Source of the DNA: a virus
Length of the DNA stretch: 33,759 nucleotides
IMG/VR virus record: IMGVR_UViG_3300021961_000332
Location: 1-33,759 of that record
Direction: 5' to 3' (one strand)
Shown here: positions 14,613 through 23,098 of the stretch, piece after piece
Layout of the letters: every line of letters starts with the position of its first letter
Position numbering within the stretch: position 1 is the stretch's first letter
Translations under genes and position numbers: made by a program
The notes under the pieces: model-generated
What the model saw: the letters and a program-made list of their open reading frames with translations, nothing else
The model's database searches: none
What the model was told of the DNA's origin: nothing

Positions 14613-16068
14613 TTTTGAACTTAATCTTGGAGACCTCGTAGTTAAACTTCTCTTCTTGATAGATCTTGATTCGTTCTACCAAGTGGCGAAGAGTGTAGTT
14701 TTGTCTTGATCCTCTAGAGCAGTCATCAGCAATGTCATACAACACTGCCTGTGCTTTGTTTTCACCTTTGCGTAGGACACGACCAATGGATTGGAGGTTT
14801 CTTACGCGAGACTTTGAAGGGGACGCGAAGATTACATTGTGAAGATTCCGAATGTTGATACCCGTGGAAAAGGTTCCATAGGATGCGAGAATGATGGCAT
14901 TGGATTCGGTTTCGCAAATCTGCCTTGCTCGTTCTCGTTCGGATGCTTCTACACCACCGTGAATGTAGAAGACCTTGCGGTCTGCATCCACATAAGTATT
15001 TAGCACCTCTTGTAAAACGTCTCCGTGCTTCTCCACGTAGTTGAAGAGAATGAGAGTATTACCTGTGAGGTCTGCTGCTAGTTTTGAGATGAACTTATTT
15101 CGCTTTGGATGTGATACGATGTAGTCCATCTCTTGCTGATAGTCATCGAATGGCACATAACCATGCTGCAACAGCAAGCAACGGACACGAAGTTTCGACA
15201 GCATTCCTGCTTCCATCAGGTCAGCAGTATTGGTCACTCGATTACACATACCAAACAGTCCTTCCAGAACCATCTGGTGTGTCTTCATACCATCGAGTGT
15301 ACCTGTCAAACCGATGCGATATTTTGCGTCATGGCACTTGGTTAGAATGCCAACGAGACTTTTTGCCTTGTAGAGGTGTGCTTCGTCACCGATGATGACA
15401 TCAAATCTATTAAAGAACTTCTTAGGTTCCTTGTAGATTGACTGCCATGTAGATACCACTACAGGGTGTTCAACGTATTTTTCTCGACCACCCATGATCT
15501 GATGGACGTAATGATCTGCTGCCCATCCATAATCTTTGAAGTCCTGGGTCAACTGAGTGACGAGGGATTGTGTCGGCACAATGATAAGAATGTTTCTCTC
15601 TTTCATCAGGTGCCATCTCACCAGAGTGTAGATGATCAGGGATTTTCCTGATCCCGTGGGGGAGAGTAGTAGTTTGCGATTAGCTTTAAGTGCTGAGAAT
15701 ACTGCTTTGAGTTGGTAATCTCGGATTTTGAAAGGCAAATCCAAAGATCTAACAAACCCCGCAACACCCTCAGGAGTGATGAAGGGGTCGGATTCATTTG
15801 GTAGTCCATAGAACTGACTCTCCTCAAGTTTGTACTTGTACCCACGTTCATCAAGGAAGTGCGTTACATAGTCAAAAAGACCCGCATATATCTCCCCCGT
15901 TCCTGGGGAGTACAGACGGACCTTTCCATCCCACACATGGGATCTATAGTGAGGCATGAACTTAGCACCAGGAACCTCAAAGCAGAAGTAGTCTGCAAGT
16001 TCTTGGTGAATATGGGGTTCTGTATTTACCTTGATGTAAACTTCATTCTTTTTGGTGATAACCGTCAT
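14605..16068 (-). CDS. uvsW: UvsW DNA/RNA helicase
   Basis: This 487-residue superfamily 2 helicase is close to T4 UvsW (503 aa). Walker A is SPTGSGKS at 136-143, the DEAH box is at 228-231, SLTGT-type motif III appears as GLTGTL, and motif VI is QSIGRVLRKG. UvsW unwinds branched recombination intermediates and R-loops and helps switch from origin- to recombination-dependent replication. The ATG at 16068 overlaps the uvsY stop as TGATG; the TTG one codon earlier is less likely. Confidence 0.96.
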   Translation of the reverse strand: MTVITKKNEVYIKVNTEPHIHQELADYFCFEVPGAKFMPHYRSHVWDGKVRLYSPGTGEIYAGLFDYVTHFLDERGYKYKLEESQFYGLPNESDPFITPEGVAGFVRSLDLPFKIRDYQLKAVFSALKANRKLLLSPTGSGKSLIIYTLVRWHLMKERNILIIVPTQSLVTQLTQDFKDYGWAADHYVHQIMGGREKYVEHPVVVSTWQSIYKEPKKFFNRFDVIIGDEAHLYKAKSLVGILTKCHDAKYRIGLTGTLDGMKTHQMVLEGLFGMCNRVTNTADLMEAGMLSKLRVRCLLLQHGYVPFDDYQQEMDYIVSHPKRNKFISKLAADLTGNTLILFNYVEKHGDVLQEVLNTYVDADRKVFYIHGGVEASERERARQICETESNAIILASYGTFSTGINIRNLHNVIFASPSKSRVRNLQSIGRVLRKGENKAQAVLYDIADDCSRGSRQNYTLRHLVERIKIYQEEKFNYEVSKIKFKND

Positions 16069-16502
16069 CAATAACCCGCTTCAAACTTTCTCAAATCGAT
16101 GACGTTTTTGATGGTGTAACCTCTGTTAGAGATTTGCCTTAAAACGCCCTCTATAAAATATAGGCAAGTTTCAAGGTAGTCTATTTTCTGTTTCGCTTTA
16201 CACCAATCATCGTCGGCATAGACATACTTATCTAGGTCACCTTTGAGTACCTTGTGGTCAAAGGGTTTTTCCGCATATACTTTTGCAGGTGCTTTGCCTG
16301 CATAGTATTCATACTTCTCTTTGATGATGCGATTCATGTTCACCTGTGCATCACTCAGCATCAACTTGAATGTGCTATGATATGTCATCCAACGTTGATG
16401 AAGTCCAGGCACAGCAAGTGCTTGATTCACAAGGTCGTTCTCATCAAGAGGGGCATCTTCTGCCCATTGCTCTTGCAAACGTTCAAGATTTAAGATTGCC
16501 AT
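16068..16502 (-). CDS. uvsY: UvsY recombination mediator
   Basis: This 144-residue protein matches T4 UvsY (137 aa) in size and in its conserved features: LQEQWAEDA near the N-terminus, KEKYEYYAGKAP in the middle, and SNRGYTIKNVIDLRKFEAG at the end. UvsY helps load the UvsX recombinase on gp32-coated single-stranded DNA. The stop overlaps the uvsW start by one base. UvsX is not in the window. Confidence 0.93.
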   Translation of the reverse strand: MAILNLERLQEQWAEDAPLDENDLVNQALAVPGLHQRWMTYHSTFKLMLSDAQVNMNRIIKEKYEYYAGKAPAKVYAEKPFDHKVLKGDLDKYVYADDDWCKAKQKIDYLETCLYFIEGVLRQISNRGYTIKNVIDLRKFEAGY

Positions 16503-17068
16503 TAGGAGAGTTCGGTCTTACGGGTCCCCTCAACCGCTTGAATCTCGTATGATCTGTATCTGAAAGTCACTGACGCAGCAGCATACTCTGTACCATCTAC
16601 AGATGCGTTAAAGTCCAAAGCACTGAGAGATACAGGTAGTATATCATAAAATACGACCTGAAAGTTAGACCTAAAGTTTGAGTTTAGAACTGTCAACGTG
16701 GCGTCCGCAAACTTTGTTTCGGGACCTTGCATACCGTTGGTGAGTTCTCCCTGAGCATCCATGAAATCTCTACGCTCCCTGAATCTATCAGGGACACCCA
16801 GACCACGAATCCAGTTGTGTAAGATAATATAGTTCTCGATATCTTCATCCACCAAGAAGTTCATGGTGAATGGATCATATGTAATGTTCCCGTCTGATGG
16901 GAGGGAACGTCCGAAGTAAGTAGGTTGCTCTAAGACACCCAGATTGATTGAAGGGATGTTTGCAGACTGAGAGAAATAGGCAACCTTAGGATACTTTGCC
17001 AGCGTAAACTTGAACCCAATCGGGCTCAAGAAGTTCTTATTCTGTATCTGGTTCTTCCAGGTTGCCAT
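16502..17068 (-). CDS. Tail-tube-like baseplate protein (gp54/gp48-type tube initiator)
   Basis: This 188-residue protein has the strand-rich composition of the tail-tube fold, including FLSPIGFKFTLAKYPKV, QSANIPSINLGVLEQP and ITYDPFTMNFLVDEDIENY. It resembles proteins annotated as baseplate/tail tube initiator in cyanophages. T4 gp54 is longer (320 aa), so the exact T4 counterpart is uncertain. It is linked to uvsY as TAATG; in T4 too, uvsY lies next to baseplate genes. Likely role: starting or capping the tube on the baseplate. Confidence 0.75.
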   Translation of the reverse strand: MATWKNQIQNKNFLSPIGFKFTLAKYPKVAYFSQSANIPSINLGVLEQPTYFGRSLPSDGNITYDPFTMNFLVDEDIENYIILHNWIRGLGVPDRFRERRDFMDAQGELTNGMQGPETKFADATLTVLNSNFRSNFQVVFYDILPVSLSALDFNASVDGTEYAAASVTFRYRSYEIQAVEGTRKTELS

Positions 17069-17285
17069 ACTGCTCAGTAATACCCTTTATATTTAGTTCC
17101 CGTAGGAACCACTTAAAGCACGTCTCAAGGTTATTTAGGTTGTTATTGCCCTGGGACACCCAGTCATGAGAAAACTCATAGACTGCTCGGGGGTATTCAT
17201 TGAGGTAGTCTTTGAGCGCCATAAAGACCTGCTGTCGCAGTTCCATGCGATCATCAGCGTAACGCCAGTCTGTAGATAAACTCAT
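17037..17285 (-). CDS. Hypothetical protein, 82 aa
   Basis: The ATG at 17285 overlaps the upstream gene as ATGA, and the end overlaps the tube-like gene by 32 bases. The protein is hydrophilic and helical, with RQQVFMALKDYLNEYPRAV, WVSQGNNNLNNLETCFKWFLREL and an acidic tail. No membrane segment or known motif is visible. Its position suggests a baseplate-related or assembly role, but I do not recognise it. Confidence 0.7.
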   Translation of the reverse strand: MSLSTDWRYADDRMELRQQVFMALKDYLNEYPRAVYEFSHDWVSQGNNNLNNLETCFKWFLRELNIKGITEQYGNLEEPDTE

Positions 17286-17461
17286 TTGTCTTTCAGGAGT
17301 TCTTCAATACGCTTTCTAATACTAGCACGTTCCCACTCTTTGTGGTCCATATGCCAGTATCCATGTTTATTCTTCATGATCATTGTGCCGTGATAGAACA
17401 TCGTGGCAGCAAAGATCAACAACAAAATAATCCCTGTTATTTCAAGGTAATGTTGAGCCAT
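17282..17461 (-). CDS. Small membrane protein, 59 aa
   Basis: The ATG at 17461 gives an N-terminal helix starting MAQHYLEI, one transmembrane segment (about residues 8-26, GIILLLIFAATMFYHG), and a charged tail with WHMDHKEWERASIRKRIEELLKDK-like composition predicted as a helix. The stop overlaps the next start as ATGA. The pattern is one I associate with small cyanophage proteins. Function unknown. Confidence 0.75.
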   Translation of the reverse strand: MAQHYLEITGIILLLIFAATMFYHGTMIMKNKHGYWHMDHKEWERASIRKRIEELLKDK

Positions 17462-17658
17462 GGTAGTACGGGCGGTATTACTCCAATGAGTCGAAGCAGA
17501 CCTTCAGCAAAAAGTGCAAGAACAACCCAACCAACACACATACTGATAATCGAAGCATTACGATTGTGGCGTCGTATGGCAGCATCAATCATCTCCTGCA
17601 CTTCTTCTTTTGTAACATGCTCTGGTGCAGGCACATCCTCTCCCCATTTCCATTTCAT
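17437..17658 (-). CDS. Small membrane protein with N-terminal amphipathic helix, 73 aa
   Basis: The start MKWKWGEDVPAPEHV at 17658 is chosen because it overlaps the previous stop as ATGA; a longer frame to 17688 only extends into the upstream gene. A soluble helix (TKEEVQEMIDAAIRRHNRN) precedes one transmembrane segment (about residues 39-60). Orientation is probably N-in, given the basic RRHNR before the membrane segment. Function unknown. Confidence 0.75.
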   Translation of the reverse strand: MKWKWGEDVPAPEHVTKEEVQEMIDAAIRRHNRNASIISMCVGWVVLALFAEGLLRLIGVIPPVLPWLNITLK

Positions 17659-17828
17659 GCCGCTTCTCCATACCAGAAGTCCTCCCAATCATCAGCATCC
17701 GCTTCATAGATTGGGCAGGGTTCCTCCATCAAGATGTCTATCTTCATGCGGAGTGCTCTTGCTTGCAACTCCTTGAGGTCTGTATCGTCCATGGGTAAGA
17801 GGTTGTCTAGAAAGTCCAAGTCTTTCAT
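17655..17828 (-). CDS. Small acidic hypothetical protein, 57 aa
   Basis: MKDLDFLDNLLPMDDTDL begins an acidic protein with a central helix (KELQARALRMKIDILMEE) and an Asp/Trp-rich end (ADADDWEDFWYGEAA). Both ends are ATGA overlaps with neighbouring small genes, which is the main reason for calling it. No domain recognised; it could be a small DNA mimic or assembly factor, but that is speculation. Confidence 0.7.
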   Translation of the reverse strand: MKDLDFLDNLLPMDDTDLKELQARALRMKIDILMEEPCPIYEADADDWEDFWYGEAA

Positions 17829-17989
17829 CTGGAATACTCGTCAAGGATGTTTAACACAGATGTTAGCGCCGCATGGGCACCATCGTGCCAATCCTTTCCT
17901 TTGTTTTTATGTTGTCCGTTGTACAGGGCGGCCTTGAGTTTGTACACCCTGGCAAGGAGATCTACTTTGGTCACGGATCCTGAACTCAT
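17825..17989 (-). CDS. Small basic hypothetical protein, 54 aa
   Basis: MSSGSVTKVDLLARVYKL opens a basic, helical protein with NGQHKNKGKDWHDGAHAAL in the middle and a final helix SVLNILDEYSR. It is the first gene after the capsid terminator and has AAAGGA at 6-11 bases before the ATG. The stop overlaps the 57-residue gene as ATGA. Function unknown. Confidence 0.7.
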   Translation of the reverse strand: MSSGSVTKVDLLARVYKLKAALYNGQHKNKGKDWHDGAHAALTSVLNILDEYSR

Positions 17990-18012
17990 TGGTGTCCTTT
18001 AGTATACTATAT

Positions 18013-18043
18013 TTAATAAAAAAAGGACCCCGAAGGGTCCTTT
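18013..18043 (-). terminator. Rho-independent terminator after gp23
   Basis: On the minus strand AAAGGACCC-TTCG-GGGTCCTTT forms a perfect 9-bp stem closed by a stable TTCG tetraloop. It is followed directly by a T-rich run (TTTTATT). It lies 33 bases after the major capsid stop and separates the highly expressed head genes from the uvsY/uvsW region. Confidence 0.92.
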
Positions 18044-18075
18044 GTAACAATGATTGTGAGTAAATACTCACATGA

Positions 18076-19428
18076 TCACATGAGGTTAGCGACCTGTACG
18101 CGACGGTAGTAGCGGTTGGCGTTAGCGGTGAGAGCACCAGCACCTTGAGCGGTGCCTTCTGCGAACGGGTTAGCAACCATGCCGTAGCGGGTCTTGAAGC
18201 CGATCTTGGGCTGGAAGGTGTCCTGACCAACGGCACGAACCATTTGCAGGGGCACGTAGGGGCAATAGAACAGACCAGCGTCGTATGCGGAGGAACCCTT
18301 GTAACCAGCAACGTAGAAGTGCTTGTCACTTACGTTAGCGGAATAAGGATCAACATACACCTTGATGCGACCGTTGAGGGTACCAGCAAGGGTGCTGCTG
18401 TTGTCATCGCCGTTCAGACCAGCGTTGCCAGCCAGAGCGGGGGTGTAATCGAGAACACCAGCCATGGACAGAGCAGATGCCACATCAGCAGAGCAGATGA
18501 GGATGTTGCCCTTTCCGCGACGAGTCTCGTGACCGATTGCGTTCATGTCACGCTCGATTTGGAAGAGAAGACCTTTGAACTTCTCAACAGACCAACGACC
18601 GTTGGAGTCAACGTCCAGGTCGAAGATGCCAGGGGTAGCAGTGTTGTTCTGAGCGCCAGGACGAGCGATCTTGTAAACAGTACGAACAACCTCACGGTTG
18701 ATCTCTGCCAGCACCTCGGTGCTGAGGATGTTTGCAAGCTCGGACTCAGCGTCCAGACCATGAACTGCCTTAAGGTCTTGAGCCAGCTCAAGGCTGTACT
18801 CTGCCTTCAGTGCACGAGATTGAGCGGTCACGGTGACCTTCTCGATGCTGAAGTTCATTTCAGCGAAAGCGTTACCAGCGCCATCGCCCAGTGCTTCAGA
18901 CTCAGCGGTCGGCATACCACCAGAATAGGTGTAAGCGCCAGGTGCTGCGTCGTTCAGGACTGCGGGGTTAGAACCAGACTGTGCGGTACGACCCAGGTTG
19001 GATGCTGCGTTCTCAGCGGAGAACTCGGAATCGGATTCGTTGAAGAATGCCTCAGTACCACCAGTACGGTTGGTGCCATAGCGGGAGCGCATGGCGAAGA
19101 TCAGTCCAGTAGGACCAGTCATCGGCTGAACACCAGCGATGTCATAAGCAATCAGCTTAGGCATCGAGCGGCGGATCAGGCTGATCAGAACGGGGTCGAA
19201 ACCAGCAACAGGACCAGTAGCGGTTGAAGCGCCAGTGAAACCACCAGTGCCTGCGGACATTGTGGGGGCAGCTTCGTGCAGGATCCCACGCTCTTCACGG
19301 AGGAAGGATTCTTGGTTTTCGAGCAGGACAGCGGTAACAGCCTTTCTATACTTATCAGAGATACCATCGATCTCGGAGTGTTCCAGAATGGGTGCCCACT
19401 TTTCCTGCAGATGCTCGGAGTTGAACAT
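18076..19428 (-). CDS. 23: Major capsid protein gp23
   Basis: This 450-residue protein begins MFNSEHLQEKWAPILEH, typical of cyanophage gp23, and carries the conserved MPKLIAYDIAGVQPMTGPTGLIFAM region. T4 gp23 is 521 aa. In T4 the prohead protease removes an N-terminal piece after an (L/I)xE site; here LHE at 50-52, followed by AAP, is the likely cut. It forms the hexamers of the icosahedral head. AGGAG precedes the ATG. It is read with gp22 from an upstream late promoter and ends at a strong terminator. Confidence 0.97.
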   Translation of the reverse strand: MFNSEHLQEKWAPILEHSEIDGISDKYRKAVTAVLLENQESFLREERGILHEAAPTMSAGTGGFTGASTATGPVAGFDPVLISLIRRSMPKLIAYDIAGVQPMTGPTGLIFAMRSRYGTNRTGGTEAFFNESDSEFSAENAASNLGRTAQSGSNPAVLNDAAPGAYTYSGGMPTAESEALGDGAGNAFAEMNFSIEKVTVTAQSRALKAEYSLELAQDLKAVHGLDAESELANILSTEVLAEINREVVRTVYKIARPGAQNNTATPGIFDLDVDSNGRWSVEKFKGLLFQIERDMNAIGHETRRGKGNILICSADVASALSMAGVLDYTPALAGNAGLNGDDNSSTLAGTLNGRIKVYVDPYSANVSDKHFYVAGYKGSSAYDAGLFYCPYVPLQMVRAVGQDTFQPKIGFKTRYGMVANPFAEGTAQGAGALTANANRYYRRVQVANLM

Positions 19429-19464
19429 TTGCTTTTGTCTCCTTAGTAGGTAAGATTAGTGAAC

Positions 19465-19478
19465 TAGATTACAATCTA
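19465..19478. repeat. Palindrome TAGATT-GT-AATCTA before gp23
   Basis: A perfect 14-base inverted repeat (TAGATT/AATCTA, read on the minus strand with centre GT) lies in the gp22-gp23 gap, 37 bases before the gp23 ATG. It could be a small hairpin controlling capsid translation or mRNA processing. Short palindromes arise by chance, so this is only suggestive. Confidence 0.35.
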
Positions 19479-19481
19479 AAA

Positions 19482-20507
19482 TCATTTAGACCAGCGAGAA
19501 AGTGCCTGAACATATGCGCTCATAGAACCGCTTACGTTCTGACTCTCGACTTGCACATCCTCAGTCAACTCGCTAGGAGTAACCTCGGGTTTAGTGGAGA
19601 AGTACGACTCACGAAGAGTTGCAACTTTCTCACGGTAGGTTTCTTCATTTTCAAACTCAACTGCTCCAGCAAGTGCTGCCAGCTTTTCCTTTTGGGTCAG
19701 CGACAGACCTTCCGAAACTTCGCTCACAATCCCATTCTTGGTATATCCGCCGATCTCGCGTACGAGAGCGACATTCTCCTCGATTTGATCGTTGAGTTTT
19801 TTCTCCATAATATCGAGTTGCTCGGTCATTTCGTCAACCAAGTCAACCTTCTCGTCAGAGATCTCAATGTAGTTCTCTGCGAAAACTTGCTTGAGACCAG
19901 TCATCATGCTCTCTGCCATCTCGACACGAATGCCGCTTTCAATGGCGAGTGCATTATCTTTAGTCCACTGCTGAACGGCGTAAGTCAGGTACTCATCTAC
20001 CTGCTCAGCAAGTTCGGACTTAACTGTCTCAATCTCTTCTGCAAGAACTTTTGCGTAATCTTCATGCATACGCTCAAGTTCTTCGTTAAGGCGAGTAACA
20101 ACAGCAGCCTCAAAAATGGTTGCTGCCTTTGCCTTAAACTCTTCGCTCAGGTCCTCACCTTCGGTCAGAGCAGCAACGTCGGCGGAAAGATCCACTTCGA
20201 TCATTGTCTCTTCTTCTTCGGATTCGGTGAGTTCTTCACCTTCAACCTCAGCATCCTCTTTCTTGATGCTTGCGCCTTGGGACGCCGAAGCAGCAGAAGG
20301 CTTGGTTGTAGGTGCAGATGCGCTCTTTGCTACGACACGATACTTATTAGAATCGTCGTCGGGCTTGGAGTTCTGAGGGGTGGGACCGCCAAGATCTTCA
20401 ACACCAGCGAGACCACTGCCTTCATTCTCCAGTTTTTTCTGGGGATCAGCAGGCTTCGCGTTAGCTGTCACTTGGTTCTCGTCCAGATTTTCAATCTCTT
20501 TAGACAT
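19482..20507 (-). CDS. 22: Prohead scaffold protein gp22
   Basis: This 341-residue, very acidic protein has long coiled-coil helices (about residues 105-260) rich in Glu, Leu and Lys and an N-terminal low-complexity region. It occupies the expected place between protease gp21 and capsid gp23; T4 gp22 is 269 aa. It forms the core on which the head shell assembles and is then degraded by gp21; several (L/I)xE sites are visible. AGGAG lies upstream of the ATG, and a perfect late promoter box precedes it. Confidence 0.9.
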   Translation of the reverse strand: MSKEIENLDENQVTANAKPADPQKKLENEGSGLAGVEDLGGPTPQNSKPDDDSNKYRVVAKSASAPTTKPSAASASQGASIKKEDAEVEGEELTESEEEETMIEVDLSADVAALTEGEDLSEEFKAKAATIFEAAVVTRLNEELERMHEDYAKVLAEEIETVKSELAEQVDEYLTYAVQQWTKDNALAIESGIRVEMAESMMTGLKQVFAENYIEISDEKVDLVDEMTEQLDIMEKKLNDQIEENVALVREIGGYTKNGIVSEVSEGLSLTQKEKLAALAGAVEFENEETYREKVATLRESYFSTKPEVTPSELTEDVQVESQNVSGSMSAYVQALSRWSK

Positions 20508-20546
20508 TAGTGTGTCTCCTGGTACAAAGGTCTGATTTGCTATAGT

Positions 20547-20554
20547 TATTTATA
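20547..20554 (-). promoter_or_regulatory. T4-type late promoter TATAAATA for gp22-gp23
   Basis: The minus strand reads TATAAATA, the exact T4 late promoter consensus. It lies in the 49-base gap between gp21 and gp22, 40 bases before the gp22 ATG. This places abundant scaffold and capsid synthesis under gp55/gp45 control. Confidence 0.8.
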
Positions 20555-20556
20555 TA

Positions 20557-21204
20557 TTACAAGTTTTGCAAAAACTGGTTAAATGCGGAAAGTTTCCTTT
20601 CCTCAAGTTGATTTTGCGCGGCTTGGTCAATACGACGCTTGATCTGTTCGATCTGCTCTTCATGGATGGAACCGTTATTCCAAATCCACTCTTTCCCTTC
20701 GTAGATTCCGTTAACGAATGCGTCGGGAGCAGAGGGATCTGCAACAATATCTGCTGCGGTTGCGAGCATAAAGTCATCACAGACGACCTTGCAACCATTG
20801 CTCTCTCTGATAGTACCAAGACCTCTGGAAGATACGCCCAGTCTTACACCCTCATCAAGCAGAGATTTTGCAATCTTGCCCATCGGGGTTTCCAGCAGAC
20901 GTGCCTTACCAACAAAGTTGGTACCTTCTTTCTTCAGGGAAGTGATGAGGTGTGAAGCGCGATCAAGGTTGATTGTTGGACCCTCGGGGTGACCGAGTTC
21001 GCCCAGCGCACGACCAGACTGAATATAGTCAGCATCGTACTTTGCAACTTCTCTTTCAAGAAGTCCAACAGGGTACATACGACCGTTACGGTTTTTGATA
21101 TCTCCCTGAAGGAATACACCCTCAATGAAATATTTTTTAGTACCGTTCTTGCCTTCGGTAATAACTACCTTGGCTTCTTCAATCTTCTCCGTGATCAGTT
21201 TCAT
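20557..21204 (-). CDS. 21: Prohead protease gp21
   Basis: This 215-residue serine protease matches T4 gp21 (212 aa). The catalytic His is in ELGHPEG (H72) and the nucleophile in LGVSSRGLG (S125 or S126), as in the S78-type prohead protease fold. It matures the head by cutting gp22, gp23, gp67 and internal proteins after (L/I)xE. The start at 21204 has GAGG upstream and begins MKLITEKIEEA; the longer frame upstream lies within gp67. It overlaps gp67 by 26 bases. Confidence 0.95.
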   Translation of the reverse strand: MKLITEKIEEAKVVITEGKNGTKKYFIEGVFLQGDIKNRNGRMYPVGLLEREVAKYDADYIQSGRALGELGHPEGPTINLDRASHLITSLKKEGTNFVGKARLLETPMGKIAKSLLDEGVRLGVSSRGLGTIRESNGCKVVCDDFMLATAADIVADPSAPDAFVNGIYEGKEWIWNNGSIHEEQIEQIKRRIDQAAQNQLEERKLSAFNQFLQNL

Positions 21205-21406
21205 CGTTTTCCTCTGAAGGTTGTTCTTCACCGTCTTCTTCTTCCTCTTCTTCCGAAGAGTTGAAGAACTGCTTTCCAACTTCATGCTTTTTCTGTTGGA
21301 TTGCTTCCAGTGCTTTATCGTGCATCGCTACATTCACCAGATCAGAAAGATCTTTCTGACCAGCGAACAATGCATTTACAATGTCAAGAGACGCGGGGGA
21401 TGCCAT
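21179..21406 (-). CDS. 67: Prohead core protein gp67
   Basis: This 75-residue protein starts MASPASLDIVNALFAGQKDL, the pattern of cyanophage gp67, and ends in a dense acidic run (SSEEEEEEDGEEQPSEEND). It lies between portal gp20 and protease gp21, as in T4 (gp67 is 80 aa). It is a prohead core component cleaved during maturation. The ATG at 21406 is the only reasonable start. Confidence 0.88.
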   Translation of the reverse strand: MASPASLDIVNALFAGQKDLSDLVNVAMHDKALEAIQQKKHEVGKQFFNSSEEEEEEDGEEQPSEENDETDHGED

Positions 21407-21444
21407 AGTAATGTGTGTGCACTAACATATATTATTTAGCACAA

Positions 21445-23055
21445 TCAGATTTCACCGCGCTTGTAGTCCTTGGGATCGACGCCTTCCTCTTCGGGAACTT
21501 CGGGTTCGGGCGGTTGCAGACTCATTGCCATCTGCTCATGTTCCATCTGTTGCATCGCCATGGGATCGATCAGTTTCCCAGCTGCCATTTCCTCTTGCAT
21601 CTGTGCATCGATCTCTGCGATCTCATCATCAGTTTGCTTCAGGACTTGACGACGCAAATACTCAAGGGAGAAATACTTTCCTGCATATGCATCCATCTGC
21701 TGAAGCAGAGCAAGACGCTCATTCAGGATTTCTTTTTCCTTGAGTTCGCTGAAATAGTTATCCGCAATGAAGTCATATTGGATATGCTCTTTCATATCAT
21801 CCCATTCTTCAAGGGAGATAACACCCTTAAGAACGAGTTGAGTTTTCAACAGGTCGTTGAACAGATCACTGAAACGTTTGCGAAGTCTTGTAATAAACTT
21901 CTGGAACTTCACTTCGTCTCTAGTAATCTCAGCACTACGACCGAGGTTGAAAGTAGATTCCGATTCCAACCGTGACTCGGGCACGTTGAGTGCACGGTAG
22001 AGCTTACGCTGGAAATACTTAACGTCTTCCAGTTCGCCCAGGTTTTGCCCGCCAGGGAGGGTAGAGATTTCGGTGCCGCGCCCTCCCTCGCGGCGAGGAA
22101 GCCAGAAGTCTTCCAACATACTCATCATCTTTTTGTCGTCACGAATCTCACCAGTGTCAGCGTTGTACACCAGTTTGTTTCTGTAGCGACTCATGACCTC
22201 GCGCAGGTATTGCTCTGCCTTTTGCTTTGGCAGATTACCAACGTCAATATAGAAAATACGACGTTCTGGTGCACGGGACAGTCGATAAATCACCAGCGAA
22301 TCCTCAATCATACGAAGTTGATTGAGTGCCTTAATCGCTTTGTGAAGGTGTGAAAGCACCATGTTTCTTTGCATGTCCAACACACCAGAGTGGACATAGC
22401 AAATGGCATCAGGTGCGATCTTTACTCCTGCCTTTTCATATCCCTTCAAACCTTTGGGACTATAGATGTAATACTCTATAGACTTAGGTGCGAGGACAGC
22501 AGTTTCGGGATCAACAGGTGCACGAAGACGATCTTTAGGCTGATCGTATTCGATAACTTTTTTGATCTTACGGGGATCGATGTATCTCAGTTCCGTTATA
22601 CCTGCAGACGGATTCTGGACATCAATCATCTTGTGGAAGAACAGACGACCGTCGATATACCAGCGACGGAAAAGGTCGTATGCCTTACGATCAAAGTCTA
22701 AAAGTGACAGAATGTTTGAAAACTCATCGCGAATAACTCGCTTGAGTTTATCTGACACCATAAGGTTGGACAGTTCGATATCGACGGGGTGATTGTCCAG
22801 ATCACCCGCGATTGCTTCATTTACGATATCGTTAACGGCGCTATCACACTCAGGATGGATCGCCATTTCTCTATAACGACCAATGACATCGGAGTCGCTT
22901 TCCTTATTAACAGCATCACCCAGGTCAACGTATTGACCAAAATAACCACCAGCAGCAATAGGTGCGGCGGCATCATCACTGTCTTTACGCACAAAAGAAG
23001 GGGCAGAGCCCTGACCCTTCTTACGTGCTAGAGAATAACCAAAAAGGTTTGCCAT
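21445..23055 (-). CDS. 20: Portal vertex protein gp20
   Basis: This 536-residue portal protein matches T4 gp20 (524 aa). Recognisable parts are HPECDSAVNDIVNEAI near residue 50, ITELRYIDPRKIKKV in the middle, and the well-known marker region including LEDFWLPRREGGRGTEISTL and GSNPxxLG-type LPGGQNLGELEDV. Twelve copies form the DNA entry channel and the head-tail joint. The true start is the ATG at 23055; the TTG at 23058 one codon upstream is unlikely. A stem-loop separates it from gp19. Confidence 0.97.
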   Translation of the reverse strand: MANLFGYSLARKKGQGSAPSFVRKDSDDAAAPIAAGGYFGQYVDLGDAVNKESDSDVIGRYREMAIHPECDSAVNDIVNEAIAGDLDNHPVDIELSNLMVSDKLKRVIRDEFSNILSLLDFDRKAYDLFRRWYIDGRLFFHKMIDVQNPSAGITELRYIDPRKIKKVIEYDQPKDRLRAPVDPETAVLAPKSIEYYIYSPKGLKGYEKAGVKIAPDAICYVHSGVLDMQRNMVLSHLHKAIKALNQLRMIEDSLVIYRLSRAPERRIFYIDVGNLPKQKAEQYLREVMSRYRNKLVYNADTGEIRDDKKMMSMLEDFWLPRREGGRGTEISTLPGGQNLGELEDVKYFQRKLYRALNVPESRLESESTFNLGRSAEITRDEVKFQKFITRLRKRFSDLFNDLLKTQLVLKGVISLEEWDDMKEHIQYDFIADNYFSELKEKEILNERLALLQQMDAYAGKYFSLEYLRRQVLKQTDDEIAEIDAQMQEEMAAGKLIDPMAMQQMEHEQMAMSLQPPEPEVPEEEGVDPKDYKRGEI

Positions 23056-23073
23056 CAATATTGTCTCGTTTGA

Positions 23074-23094
23074 TTGCCTAAGTTATTTAGGCAA
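23074..23094. promoter_or_regulatory. Stem-loop between gp19 and gp20
   Basis: TTGCCTAA and TTAGGCAA form a perfect 8-bp stem with a 5-base loop in the 43-base gap. No T run follows on the minus strand, so it is not a standard terminator. It may mark an RNA processing point or stabilise the upstream mRNA. Confidence 0.5.
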
Positions 23095-23098
23095 GTTA

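Noticed and set aside
18001-18006. TATACT as a -10 promoter for the small-gene cassette
   Set aside because: The predicted start would fall at about 17994, removing the Shine-Dalgarno sequence just before the ATG at 17989, and no -35 is present.
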